Source: an uncultured Oscillibacter sp. (GTDB lineage: Bacteria; Bacillota; Clostridia; Oscillospirales; Oscillospiraceae). From it: 23,881 bases of DNA. The stretch covers positions 1-23,881 of the forward strand of contig UQMC01000014.1 in NCBI GenBank assembly GCA_900542115.1, in the 5' to 3' direction. Shown piece after piece: positions 6,734 through 14,325 of the stretch. The position numbers and the translations under genes were made by a program. Below the pieces are notes generated by a model. It was not told where the DNA came from and did no database searches. It worked only from the letters and a program-made list of their open reading frames with translations. Every line of letters starts with the position of its first letter. Position 1 is the first letter of the stretch.

Positions 6734-7750
6734 TTAGAATCCGAACAGCATGGAGCGCTTGATGTCGGCAAGGCTGCGGGCGCCGCACATGGCCATGGTG
6801 TCCGCCAGTTCGGCCTTCAGCTTGTCCACATAGGCAGCCACGCCCTCTTCGGCGCCGCCGTAGACCATGGTAACGAAGGGCCGGGCAATGAGCACCGCGT
6901 CCGCGCCCAGCGCCAGCGCCTTGAAAACATCCATACCGGAACGGATGCCGCCATCCACGAAAATCTTCATCTTACCGCCCACGGCATCGGCAATGGCAGG
7001 CAGCACCTCGGCGGTGGCGGGACACTGATCCAGCACACGGCCGCCGTGGTTGGAGACAACGATGCCTGCCGCACCGGCCTCCAGCGCCTTTTCCGCACCG
7101 GCCACGGTCATGATACCCTTGAGGATAAAGGGCTTGCCCGCCATGGCGGCGATGTCCTTCAACTGTGCCACGGTCTTGCTGCCTGCAGGCGGCGTCAGCC
7201 CCTTCAAAAACGGCAGGCCAGCGGCGTCAATGTCCATGGCGATGGCGTAGGGGTCCGCCGCCTTGACCATATCCATCTTCTGCCGGATGGTCTCCATGTT
7301 CCACGGCTTCACGGTGGGTACGCCGCAGCCGCCGCAGTGCTTCAGCGCGTCCACAGCGCCCTCCATTACGGCGGGATTCGTCCCGTCGCCGGTAAAGGCC
7401 GCAATTCCGGCCTTGGCACAACCGGCCACCAGCACGTTATTGTAGGAAAGGTCATCGTACTTGTCGCTGTAGTGCATGGCCACCGCGCCCACAGGTCCCG
7501 CCATCACGGGAATGGTCAGCTTATGGCCGAAAAAGTCATAGCTGGTGTCCACCTCCGCATTTTCGCAGATGGTGTCCATGTTGACGCAAAGCTCCTGCCA
7601 CTTCTGATAGTTCCGGATCGCACCGGTGCCAAGGCCCTTGGCGCCGGGGCCGGGAACCATATTCTTGCAGGTCAGGCCGCTGCACACCGGGCAGGCATGG
7701 CACTTTCCCATGCAGGTCCGGGCCTGCTCCAGAACTTCCTGATACGTCAT
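6734..7750 (-). CDS. FMN-dependent alpha-hydroxy-acid dehydrogenase with Cys cluster
   Basis: A 338-residue TIM-barrel flavoprotein of the lactate/glycolate oxidase (FMN_dh) family, oxidising a 2-hydroxy acid to a 2-oxo acid. The diagnostic active-site motif SNHGGR supplies the catalytic His and the substrate-binding Arg; FVDGGIRSGMDVFKALALGADAV is the phosphate-binding end of the barrel. Unusual for the family as a whole, the N-terminus carries five cysteines: Cys13, 17, 20, 23 and 28 (CMGKCHACPVCSGLTC), a spacing that could hold an iron-sulfur cluster or zinc. In an anaerobe an Fe-S relay would fit a dehydrogenase rather than an oxidase. Start ATG 7750 is chosen over ATG 7763-7765 because GGAGG lies 7 bases upstream. 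Substrate unknown; lactate is the simplest guess. Confidence 0.88.
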   Translation of the reverse strand: MTYQEVLEQARTCMGKCHACPVCSGLTCKNMVPGPGAKGLGTGAIRNYQKWQELCVNMDTICENAEVDTSYDFFGHKLTIPVMAGPVGAVAMHYSDKYDDLSYNNVLVAGCAKAGIAAFTGDGTNPAVMEGAVDALKHCGGCGVPTVKPWNMETIRQKMDMVKAADPYAIAMDIDAAGLPFLKGLTPPAGSKTVAQLKDIAAMAGKPFILKGIMTVAGAEKALEAGAAGIVVSNHGGRVLDQCPATAEVLPAIADAVGGKMKIFVDGGIRSGMDVFKALALGADAVLIARPFVTMVYGGAEEGVAAYVDKLKAELADTMAMCGARSLADIKRSMLFGF

Positions 7751-7818
7751 CGCTGTTTCCTCCATATTTTTATCTTTCCTGACTGTCCCCTCTCCGGCGG
7801 CCAGTGATTGGCGCCCCT

Positions 7819-7847
7819 ATTGTACCGCCCCGCGCCGAAAAAGGCAA
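7819..7847 (-). promoter_or_regulatory. Promoter of FMN dehydrogenase / exporter operon
   Basis: On the minus strand, TTGCCT (7842-7847) and TACAAT (7819-7824) are separated by 17 bases. This would give a leader of about 60 bases before the ATG at 7750. Confidence 0.6.
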
Positions 7848-7941
7848 GCCGTGAAATATTTGGAAACTGCGGAACATTTTGGCCGGCTCATACGTCTTAT
7901 TTAATAGAAAGCGGTGCAGGCCGCGAAAAGGAGGATGAATC

Positions 7942-8895
7942 ATGAAAAGAAAGCTCTTTGCCTGTTTCCTTGCCCTGACGATGCTCACCGTCCTGACCGC
8001 CTGCGGCGGCAAGGCTGCAAACAGCTCCGCCTCGGCGTCCGCCGATACGTCTGAAGCCATGGTGCCGGACTATACGGAAAATGACAGCTACGCTTCCTAT
8101 ACCGGCTCGGACTCCGGCTCCGGCGGCTTCGATGAAACCGAGTCTCTCCCCACCGACGCCGCAGAGCAGAAGATTATCTATACCGGTGATCTCAATCTGG
8201 AGACCACGGATTTTGACGCCGCCACCCGCTCCCTGTCCGCGCTGGCGGAGGAGCTGGGCGGCTACGTGGAAAACAGCAGCATCGGCAGCAGCAGCCGGGG
8301 CTACCGCTGGGCGGACTACACCATCCGCATCCCCTCCGGACAATTTCAGCGCTTTTTTGAACAGGCCGGTGAATTGGCCCACGAAACATGGCGCAGCACC
8401 AATCAGGAAAATATTACGGAAGTCTATTACGATACGGCGGGCCGCCTCAAAACCCAGCAGGTGAAACTGGAACGCCTGCAAACGCTGCTGGCGCAGGCGA
8501 AAAATATGGAGGACATCATCACCATCGAGTCTGCCATTTCCGAAACGGAGTGGAACATCGAAAACCTCTCCGGCACACTGCGGCGCTATGATTCACAGGT
8601 GGCGCTCTCCACGATCACCGTCAATCTGCAGGAGGTCTATAAGTATTCCAATACCGAAAACGTCCCGGAGAGCTTCGGTGAGCGCATCGGCAGCGCCCTG
8701 ACCCGTGGCTGGAGCGCCTTCACGGATACCGTGGAGAATATTCTCGTTGCACTGGCCTACGGCTGGACATGGTTGGTGCTGCTGGCGGTCATCGGCGTCA
8801 CCGCCGCTGTCTGCTCCCGCCGCGCACTGCGCCGCCGGCAGGAAAAGCGGAAGGCCTCGGCGGAAAAAACGGATGACAAAACCGGTCAGGTCTGA
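7942..8895 (+). CDS. DUF4349-domain lipoprotein
   Basis: A 317-residue surface-anchored protein. The signal peptide ends in lipobox LTAC with Cys21; a Ser/Ala/Gly-rich linker (about 22-70) follows, then a DUF4349 domain. That domain starts with QKIIYTGDLNLETTDF, contains the coiled-coil-like segment TAGRLKTQQVKLERLQTLLAQAKNMEDIITIESAISETEWNIENL in its middle, and returns to beta strands (VALSTITVNL). A single membrane helix (about 266-286) and a basic C-terminal tail (RRALRRRQEKRK) follow, so the protein is held both by lipid and by a helix. Its function is unknown in the family. Start ATG 7942 follows AAAGGAGGATG. A possible weak promoter is TTGGCC (7879-7884) with TTTAAT (7901-7906). Confidence 0.9.
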   Translation: MKRKLFACFLALTMLTVLTACGGKAANSSASASADTSEAMVPDYTENDSYASYTGSDSGSGGFDETESLPTDAAEQKIIYTGDLNLETTDFDAATRSLSALAEELGGYVENSSIGSSSRGYRWADYTIRIPSGQFQRFFEQAGELAHETWRSTNQENITEVYYDTAGRLKTQQVKLERLQTLLAQAKNMEDIITIESAISETEWNIENLSGTLRRYDSQVALSTITVNLQEVYKYSNTENVPESFGERIGSALTRGWSAFTDTVENILVALAYGWTWLVLLAVIGVTAAVCSRRALRRRQEKRKASAEKTDDKTGQV

Positions 8896-8902
8896 TACAG
8901 TA

Positions 8903-8930
8903 AGGGCGGCGGCACTTCGCCGCCCTTTCC
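8903..8930 (+). terminator. Terminator of DUF4349 gene
   Basis: AGGGCGGCG and CGCCGCCCT pair around GCACTT shortly after the stop codon, followed by TTCCTT. The stem is strong and the T tract short. Confidence 0.8.
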
Positions 8931-8972
8931 TTATGTTCTGAAAATTCATTTCATCCAAAGGGGGAAATTTTT

Positions 8973-9578
8973 ATGAAGCTCACATGGCTGGGCCACGCCT
9001 GCTTTTTGTTGGAGGCGGACGGTTACCGCATTGTCACCGACCCCTATACCGGCGTACCAGGCTACCCATCCCTGTCCGTTTCCGCCCACGCCGTTTTTTG
9101 CAGTCATGGCCATTTTGACCATAATGCCGTGGATCGCGTCACGCTGCTGCCCCATCGGGACAGCCCCTTTACCGTCCGGGAAATCGCCTCATTCCATGAT
9201 GACCGGGGCGGAACGCTCCGGGGCGGCAACACCATCCGGGTCTTCACTGCCGATGGCATCTCCGTGGCCCATCTGGGCGATCTGGGCCATCCGCTGTCGG
9301 CGGAGCAGTTGGCCGCCATTGGTCCGGTGGACGCGGCGCTGGTGCCGGTGGGCGGTGTCTATACACTGGACGCCGCCGGGGCAAAATCGGTGTGCGACGC
9401 CCTGAAGCCCCGCTGCGTCCTCCCCATGCACTACCGCCACGCTCCTTACGGGTTGGCGGAGGTGGGCGGCGTGGAGCCGTTTCTCGCGCTCTGGCCGCAG
9501 GCGGAGGTACACCGTCTGTCCGGCCCGGCCATAGAGCTGACAAAAGCTGTCTCCGGTGTGCTTGTTCCGCAATTTTAA
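8973..9578 (+). CDS. Metallo-beta-lactamase-fold metal-dependent hydrolase
   Basis: A 201-residue hydrolase of the MBL fold, closest in layout to the UlaG/UPF0173 group. It opens with MKLTWLGHACFLLE, has the metal-binding motif HxHxDH as SHGHFDHN (His45, His47, Asp49, His50), further likely metal ligands in HLGDLGH and in LPMHYRH, and lacks the extra domains of RNase J or lactamases. The reaction is probably hydrolysis of a lactone, phosphodiester or similar small molecule; the substrate is not predictable. Start ATG 8973 follows AAAGGGGG. It stands between a terminator and the promoter of the next gene, so it is probably monocistronic. Confidence 0.9.
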   Translation: MKLTWLGHACFLLEADGYRIVTDPYTGVPGYPSLSVSAHAVFCSHGHFDHNAVDRVTLLPHRDSPFTVREIASFHDDRGGTLRGGNTIRVFTADGISVAHLGDLGHPLSAEQLAAIGPVDAALVPVGGVYTLDAAGAKSVCDALKPRCVLPMHYRHAPYGLAEVGGVEPFLALWPQAEVHRLSGPAIELTKAVSGVLVPQF

Positions 9579-9589
9579 CGCTGCGCCTC

Positions 9590-9617
9590 TTGACAAATCG
9601 TCGCAAAGTCATATAAT
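9590..9617 (+). promoter_or_regulatory. Promoter of SGNH hydrolase gene
   Basis: Perfect consensus hexamers: TTGACA (9590-9595) and TATAAT (9612-9617) with a 16-base spacer. The -10 element lies inside the left arm of the palindrome at 9610-9642, so access of RNA polymerase is probably regulated. Confidence 0.85.
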
Positions 9618-9642
9618 ATAGTTTTGAAAACCATATTATATG
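9610..9642. promoter_or_regulatory. 33-base palindrome overlapping -10 to RBS
   Basis: Centred on G9626, 15 of 16 base pairs match. The arm CATATAATAT (9610-9619) mirrors ATATTATATG (9633-9642), one A/C mismatch follows, and then GTTTT mirrors AAAAC. It covers the -10, the start of transcription and the first base of the ribosome binding site GGAGTGAGG. As DNA it looks like an operator; as RNA the 3' part would remain unstructured because transcription starts within it. The cognate repressor is not identifiable here. Confidence 0.7.
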
Positions 9643-9657
9643 GAGTGAGGTGTTTTT

Positions 9658-10374
9658 ATGGAACAGTGCAGACAGGTCACGCTTCTGGGCGATTCCATTC
9701 TCAAGGGGATACAGGTGGACCTCGGCAGCCGGCGCTACCGCGCCCAGAACGAAATGGACACAGCGGCGCTGGAATCGGAGTTCAGGCTCTCCATTCATAA
9801 TGACGCGCACTTCGGCGCTACGGTCCGTAAGGGCAGCCGCCTGCTGGATCGGATGCTGGACCGGGGCGCCGCCTGCGATTTTCTGGTGATGGACTTTGGC
9901 GGCAATGACTGCGACTTCCGCTGGAAGGAAATTGCGGAGGACCCCGCCGGGGAGCACCTTCCCAATGTGCCGCTGCCGGAATTTGTGACGCTGTACCGGG
10001 AGATGATTCGCAAGGTAAGAGCCCGGGGTATCCGACCCATCCTCACCAACCTGCCCCCGCTGGACAGTCAGCGCTTTTTCGACTGGTGGTGCGATGGGCT
10101 GAACAAAAGCGCGGTCATGCGCTGGCTGGGGGACGTCGGCAATATCTACGCATGGCAGGAGCGCTACTCCCGCGCCGTAGAGCATCTGGCCGCTGAGGAG
10201 CAGGTCCCTCTGGTGGACGTCCGGGGTGCGTTTCTGGACCATGGCCATCTGGAGCAGACCCTCTGCGCCGATGGCACTCATCCCAATTCCGAGGGGCAGG
10301 CTCTCATCACCCGCGCCTTTCAGGAATTTGGTCGAGGCCTCCGGCTGCAAAGGGCCGCCCTGTGTGCTCTGTAA
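9658..10374 (+). CDS. SGNH/GDSL-family hydrolase
   Basis: A 238-residue esterase/lipase-like enzyme. Block I is LLGDSIL (Ser13 nucleophile), block III is GGNDCD (81-86, Gly and Asn of the oxyanion hole), and block V is DGTHPNSEG near residue 205-215 with the catalytic Asp and His. There is no signal peptide, so it should act in the cytoplasm, on a small ester or acetyl group. Its ribosome binding site GGAGTGAGGTG abuts the palindrome at 9610-9642, which implies specific regulation. Substrate unknown. Confidence 0.9.
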   Translation: MEQCRQVTLLGDSILKGIQVDLGSRRYRAQNEMDTAALESEFRLSIHNDAHFGATVRKGSRLLDRMLDRGAACDFLVMDFGGNDCDFRWKEIAEDPAGEHLPNVPLPEFVTLYREMIRKVRARGIRPILTNLPPLDSQRFFDWWCDGLNKSAVMRWLGDVGNIYAWQERYSRAVEHLAAEEQVPLVDVRGAFLDHGHLEQTLCADGTHPNSEGQALITRAFQEFGRGLRLQRAALCAL

Positions 10375-10441
10375 GCCTGTAGGGCAGCCAACCGTGGGTA
10401 TAAAATACGGCAACGCGGGTCAAAGCAGTTCAACACATCAA

Positions 10442-10481
10442 AAAACTATCCCGGAAACCGAACGGTTTCCGGGATAGTTTT
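10442..10481. terminator. Bidirectional terminator, SGNH gene / hydrogenase operon
   Basis: An 18-base perfect stem, AAAACTATCCCGGAAACC with its complement around GAAC, flanked by A5 on the left and T4 on the right. It ends both converging transcripts. Confidence 0.93.
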
Positions 10482-10507
10482 GGTTTCGATATTGTGCAAA
10501 GCAGGGC

Positions 10508-12223
10508 TTACCGCTCCCGCTCCGTGTGGAGCAGCTGGAGGGCCCGTTCTCCCAACGGCTTTTTCAGGTATTCCTTGTATAGCGCCTGAACCTCCGGGTT
10601 TTCGTGAGAGAAGCGGAGCTCGGCATCGGCGTCCAGCTTCCACAGCCGGTCGCCCCGAACCGCAGCCATCTCCTGTCCCTCGTGAATGGGCTGACCGCCG
10701 CCGCCGGCACAGCCGCCGGGACAGGCCATGACCTCCACGAAATCGTAGTCCGCACGGCCATGGTCAATGGCCTCCATCAGCGCCCGGACGTTAGAAAGGC
10801 CGCTGACTGCCGCCACCCGCACCTCGCCGGCGCCGGGAATGGTGAACACAGCCTCCTTCCACGGCTTGCTGCCGCGAATTTCCCGGAAGGCGTCCGCATC
10901 GGGATTTTTTCCCGTGACCATGTGGTAGGCGCTGCGGAGCGCCGCGTCCATCACGCCGCCGGTGGTGCCGAAGATCACCGCCGCGCCGGTGCCGGTGCCC
11001 AGCGGGCTGTCAAACTCCATCTCCGGTAGCTCCGTGGGTACGATACAGTCGCTTCGGAACAGGCGGCACATCTCCCGGGTGGTCAGCACAACGTCCACAT
11101 CCGGGTCGCCGCAGGCGGAGGTCATTTCCGGCAGTATGCACTCCGCCTTTTTCGCTGTGCACGGCATCATGGATACCACCATGATCTTATGGGGGTCCAA
11201 CCCCATTTTCTCGGCAAAGTAGCTTTTCGCCACAGCGCCGAACATCTGCTGGGGGGACTTTGCCGTGGAGAGGCTGGAAACGTAGTCCGGGTACTGGGAG
11301 CGCAGGAACCGCACCCAGCTGGGGCAGCAGGAGGTGAACATCGGCCAACGGTAGCGGCTCTTATGGGTAAAGCGCTCCACAAACTCGCTGCCCTCCTCCA
11401 TAATGGTGAGGTCGGCGGCAAAATTCGTGTCAAACACATAGTCAAAGCCGATCTGCTTCAGCGCCGCCACCATGCGGCCGGTGCTGCCCTGCTTGGGAGA
11501 GAGGCCGAAGGCCTCCGCCCACGCCACCCGCACCGCCGGCGCCACTTGGACGATCGTGGTGATGTTCGGGTCCGCCAGCGCGTCCAGAACGGTGTTGGTA
11601 TCGTCCCGGGCTGTCAGGGCGCCGGTGGGGCAGTGGGTCACGCACTGCCCGCAGAATGTGCAGTCCGTGTCCTTCAGGGAACGGCCTCCGGCAACATCCA
11701 CCGTGGTGCGGGAGCCGGTACCCACCACATCCCAGATGTGCATTCCCTGAATTTTATCGCACACCTGAATGCAGCGCATACACTTGATGCACTTGCTGGC
11801 CTCCCGAATCACGGGAACGTCCATGTCCAGCCGGCTCCGCTCCGGCTTCACCGGATAGGGCTGGTAGTGGATGTTCAGGTAATGGGCCAGATTTTGCAGC
11901 TCGCAGTTCCCGCTGCGGATGCAGGTGGTGCAGGTAGAATTGTGCTGGGATAGAATGAGTCGTAGATTTGTCTTCCGTGCCTCCCGGACCCGGGGCGTAT
12001 TGGTGTGAATGGACATCCCCTCCACCACCCGCGTGTTGCAGGCGGGGACAAGGCGCTCCGTCCCCTCTACCTCTACCACGCAGATGCGGCACGCGCCGAT
12101 CTCGTTAATATCCCGGAGATAGCACAGATGGGGAATGGGGATTCCCGCCCGGGCGGCGGCCTGCAAAATGGTGCTGCCGTTCTGTACGGCAATATCTGTA
12201 CCGTTGATCTTGATATTTACCAT
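10508..12223 (-). CDS. hydA: [FeFe]-hydrogenase catalytic subunit (M3-type, HydA/HndD-like)
   Basis: Reversible proton reduction to H2. The 571 residues hold, in order: a [2Fe-2S] ferredoxin domain (Cys34, 45, 48, 62); the His-Cys3 [4Fe-4S] site (His94, Cys98, 101, 107); two [4Fe-4S] clusters (CIKCMRCIQVC at 145-155, CTFCGQCVTHC at 188-198); and the H-cluster domain with L1 TSCCPSW (Cys299), L2 MPCTAKKAE (Cys354/355 region) and L3 ACPGGCAGG (Cys501, Cys505). All H-cluster ligands and the proton-path cysteine next to Cys299 are present, so it should be active. The true start is ATG 12223 (MVNIKINGTD), overlapping the stop of the flavoprotein gene by 7 bases. Maturases HydEFG are not in the window. 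An electron-bifurcating or simply NAD(P)H-coupled role depends on the partner subunit. Confidence 0.96.
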   Translation of the reverse strand: MVNIKINGTDIAVQNGSTILQAAARAGIPIPHLCYLRDINEIGACRICVVEVEGTERLVPACNTRVVEGMSIHTNTPRVREARKTNLRLILSQHNSTCTTCIRSGNCELQNLAHYLNIHYQPYPVKPERSRLDMDVPVIREASKCIKCMRCIQVCDKIQGMHIWDVVGTGSRTTVDVAGGRSLKDTDCTFCGQCVTHCPTGALTARDDTNTVLDALADPNITTIVQVAPAVRVAWAEAFGLSPKQGSTGRMVAALKQIGFDYVFDTNFAADLTIMEEGSEFVERFTHKSRYRWPMFTSCCPSWVRFLRSQYPDYVSSLSTAKSPQQMFGAVAKSYFAEKMGLDPHKIMVVSMMPCTAKKAECILPEMTSACGDPDVDVVLTTREMCRLFRSDCIVPTELPEMEFDSPLGTGTGAAVIFGTTGGVMDAALRSAYHMVTGKNPDADAFREIRGSKPWKEAVFTIPGAGEVRVAAVSGLSNVRALMEAIDHGRADYDFVEVMACPGGCAGGGGQPIHEGQEMAAVRGDRLWKLDADAELRFSHENPEVQALYKEYLKKPLGERALQLLHTERER

Positions 12224-14052
12224 TTTTCCACACGCCCCCCCTTGAAGATTCCGTAGCCGAAGTGGTCGCAGCGCAGGCACCGTCCGGCCTCCTGCGCCAC
12301 CTCCTCGTCCGTCATGGAGCATTCCATGCAGTCAAAGTCGCACTTGCGCTCACTGGCCTCCCGCTCCCGGCAGTCCACCCGGCCTCGGGGCCGGATATCC
12401 TCGCACCGGGGCGTGGGAATCTCCACATCGGCCTCGATCTCATGGTGGAAGCCCAGATAATCGTCAATATTGTCGGCAGCGGCCTTACCGGCCGCAATGG
12501 CCCGCACTACCGTGGCAGGGCCGCTGACACAGTCGCCGCCAGCAAACACACCGTCCAGCTCCGGAAGCTGTGTGCTGGAATAGGCCAGCAGCGTGCCGCC
12601 CCGCTGAATCTTGATGCCCGCCTGCTCAAAGCCCTTGGACTCAATGCCCTGTCCGATGGCAACGATGATGATGTCCGCCGGAATCCGCACTGGCTCCACA
12701 GAGGCCGTGTTGGGCCGGGGACGTCCCGCCTTATCCACCTCGCCGATGAGCTGGGGCTGCGCCCAAAGAGCCGTGGCGCGGCCATCCTCCACCTCCACCC
12801 GGAGAGGCGCGTGGAGAGTCAGAATCTCGGCACCCTCGGCAATGGCGCCCTCTACCTCCTCCACCTGCGCGGTCATATCCTCCTGCCGGCGGCGGTATAC
12901 ACACGTTACCCGCTGGGCGCCGAGGCGGACGGCGCTGCGGGTCACGTCCATGGCAACGTTGCCGCCGCCGATGACCGCCACGTTCATGCCGGTGAAGTCC
13001 GGCATCTCGTTATCGCCGATATGCCGCAGCATATCCACGGCGGACATGACGCCGATGGCATCCTCGCCCTCGATACCCACCTTTTTATCCGTGTGGGCGC
13101 CGATGGAAAGATACAGCGCGTCATACTGGCCCCGGAGCTGCTCCAGCGTCAGATCGCCGCCGATGTCCACCTCGGTATGTACCTCGATGCCAAGGGAAAG
13201 GATGGAACGAATTTCTCCGTCCAGCTTTTCCCGGGGGAAACGGTAGCTGGGAATGCCGTAGCGCATCATGCCGCCAAGCTGGCGGCGCTTTTCATACACC
13301 GTGACCTTATGGCCCATGAGGGACAGGTAATACGCGGCGGAAAGGCCGCTGGGGCCGCCGCCCACCACGGCCACCCGCTTACCGGTGGACGGCGTGGGGA
13401 CAGGCTGGGGCACCTCTCCCGCCCGGTCCACGGCGGCCCGCTTCAGGCCCCGGATGTTGATGGCGTCGTCCACCATGTTCCGGCGGCAGCGGGACTCGCA
13501 GGGGTGCTCGCAGATATAGGCGCAGGCCGTGGGGAAGGGATTGTCCTTGCGGATGAGCCGCACGGCGTCCGCAAAGCGGCCCGCCTTGACCAGGGCAATA
13601 TAACCCGGGATGTCCACCCCGGCGGGACACATGGCTACACAGGGCACAGGGTTTCGCAGCGTACCGAGGCAGCGGTGGTGGAGGATATGCTCCTCAAAAT
13701 CCTCCCGAAAGCCCCGGACACTGGTGAGAATCAGGTTTGCGGCGTCAATGCCGATGGCACAGTCCGCCGTGTCCACAATGACCTGTGCGGTCTCCTCCAG
13801 ATGCCGCAGCATCCGCAGATCGGAGTGTCCGTCCAGAATCTCCGAGAGCATATCGGACAACTGGGTCAGTCCGATGCGGCAGGGAACGCATTTGCCGCAG
13901 GTCTGCGCCCGGCACAGGTCCAGTGAGTTCAGCGCCATGTCCACGGGGCACAGACCCGGAGGGCTGGCGGCGATGCGCCGCTCCATATTGCGGTACATCT
14001 GCTCTACAACCGCCTGAGCCCGGTCCGGTGTTTTTACTTCCAGCCTGCTCAT
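12217..14052 (-). CDS. GltD-like flavoprotein with NuoF-type Fe-S domain, hydrogenase partner
   Basis: A 611-residue electron-transfer subunit encoded first in the hydrogenase operon. The N-terminus is the C-terminal [4Fe-4S] domain of NuoF/HydB (TCGKCVPCRIG with Cys52, 55, 58 and a fourth at Cys98) without its FMN domain. The rest is glutamate-synthase-small-subunit/NfnL-like: Fe-S cysteines at about 138-189 (CVAMC, CAYICEHPCESRC), FAD motif GGGPSGLSAA (231-240), second dinucleotide site IGGGNVAMD (361-369) followed by VYRRR, whose arginines in relatives contact the NADP phosphate, and an FAGGD flavin motif. A C-terminal extension adds more cysteines (CDFDCMEC, RCLRCD). It probably passes electrons between NAD(P)H and the hydrogenase; NADPH preference is an inference. 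Start ATG 14052 is preceded by GGAAAGGATG. Confidence 0.9.
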   Translation of the reverse strand: MSRLEVKTPDRAQAVVEQMYRNMERRIAASPPGLCPVDMALNSLDLCRAQTCGKCVPCRIGLTQLSDMLSEILDGHSDLRMLRHLEETAQVIVDTADCAIGIDAANLILTSVRGFREDFEEHILHHRCLGTLRNPVPCVAMCPAGVDIPGYIALVKAGRFADAVRLIRKDNPFPTACAYICEHPCESRCRRNMVDDAINIRGLKRAAVDRAGEVPQPVPTPSTGKRVAVVGGGPSGLSAAYYLSLMGHKVTVYEKRRQLGGMMRYGIPSYRFPREKLDGEIRSILSLGIEVHTEVDIGGDLTLEQLRGQYDALYLSIGAHTDKKVGIEGEDAIGVMSAVDMLRHIGDNEMPDFTGMNVAVIGGGNVAMDVTRSAVRLGAQRVTCVYRRRQEDMTAQVEEVEGAIAEGAEILTLHAPLRVEVEDGRATALWAQPQLIGEVDKAGRPRPNTASVEPVRIPADIIIVAIGQGIESKGFEQAGIKIQRGGTLLAYSSTQLPELDGVFAGGDCVSGPATVVRAIAAGKAAADNIDDYLGFHHEIEADVEIPTPRCEDIRPRGRVDCREREASERKCDFDCMECSMTDEEVAQEAGRCLRCDHFGYGIFKGGRVEKW

Positions 14053-14098
14053 TTCCTAATCATCCTTTCCTGTCAGCTTCCTGTACTGAGTGGAATCT

Positions 14099-14126
14099 AT
14101 TATAGTCTTTTGTAAGCAAAAATCAA
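14099..14126 (-). promoter_or_regulatory. Hydrogenase operon promoter
   Basis: Minus strand: TTGATT (14121-14126) and consensus TATAAT (14099-14104) with a 16-base spacer. The start of transcription should be near 14092, giving a leader of about 40 bases to ATG 14052. Confidence 0.7.
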
Positions 14127-14149
14127 GTTTTGCTTCCCTTTTGACAATC

Positions 14150-14161
14150 GTAAACGTTTAC
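14150..14161. promoter_or_regulatory. cre/LacI-type palindrome between hydrogenase and HMA genes
   Basis: GTAAACGTTTAC is a perfect 12-base palindrome centred on CG and fits the CcpA cre consensus (TGTAAACGTTWNCA-like) as well as general LacI-family operators. It is centred about 63-65 bases upstream of both divergent predicted transcription starts (near 14092 and 14220), where such sites more often activate than repress. It shares CGTTTACG with the gap palindrome. Confidence 0.6.
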
Positions 14162-14184
14162 CCATTGTCCTGCAAAAGATTTTC

Positions 14185-14213
14185 TTGCAGTTGCCGCGGT
14201 GCTGTGCTACAAT
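14185..14213 (+). promoter_or_regulatory. Promoter of HMA-domain gene
   Basis: TTGCAG (14185-14190) and TACAAT (14208-14213), spaced by 17 bases with TG at -15/-14. The leader of about 105 bases ends in the hairpin at 14291. Confidence 0.65.
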
Positions 14214-14290
14214 ACCGGCAGGCAAGTGGGAGGCTCTTTTCTTTTGCCTTGCGGTTAGAGTTATCTTACTTGCGTTTGACAGTCTATTTC

Positions 14291-14306
14291 GCGGGCGCGA
14301 GCCCGC
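14291..14306 (+). promoter_or_regulatory. GNRA-capped hairpin upstream of HMA RBS
   Basis: GCGGGC and GCCCGC form a 6-base all-GC stem closed by the stable tetraloop GCGA. It ends 6 bases before the ribosome binding site GGAGG (14313-14317), so it may protect the 5' end or shape translation initiation. Confidence 0.5.
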
Positions 14307-14325
14307 CGATCTGGAGGTAATTTTT

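Noticed and set aside
6149..7807. Long plus-strand open frame opposite the exporter and FMN dehydrogenase
   Set aside because: Crosses the boundary between two real minus-strand genes and encodes a His/Gly-rich sequence without motifs.
10375..10441. Possible short gene between the SGNH hydrolase and its terminator
   Set aside because: Only 67 bases with no ribosome binding site; nothing supportable.
12262..13926. Long plus-strand open frame opposite the hydrogenase flavoprotein
   Set aside because: Shadow of the minus-strand coding sequence; no ribosome binding site and no recognisable domain.
14141..14146. TTGACA as the -35 of the HMA gene promoter
   Set aside because: No acceptable -10 lies 16-18 bases downstream; TTGCAG/TACAAT at 14185-14213 is a much better pair.
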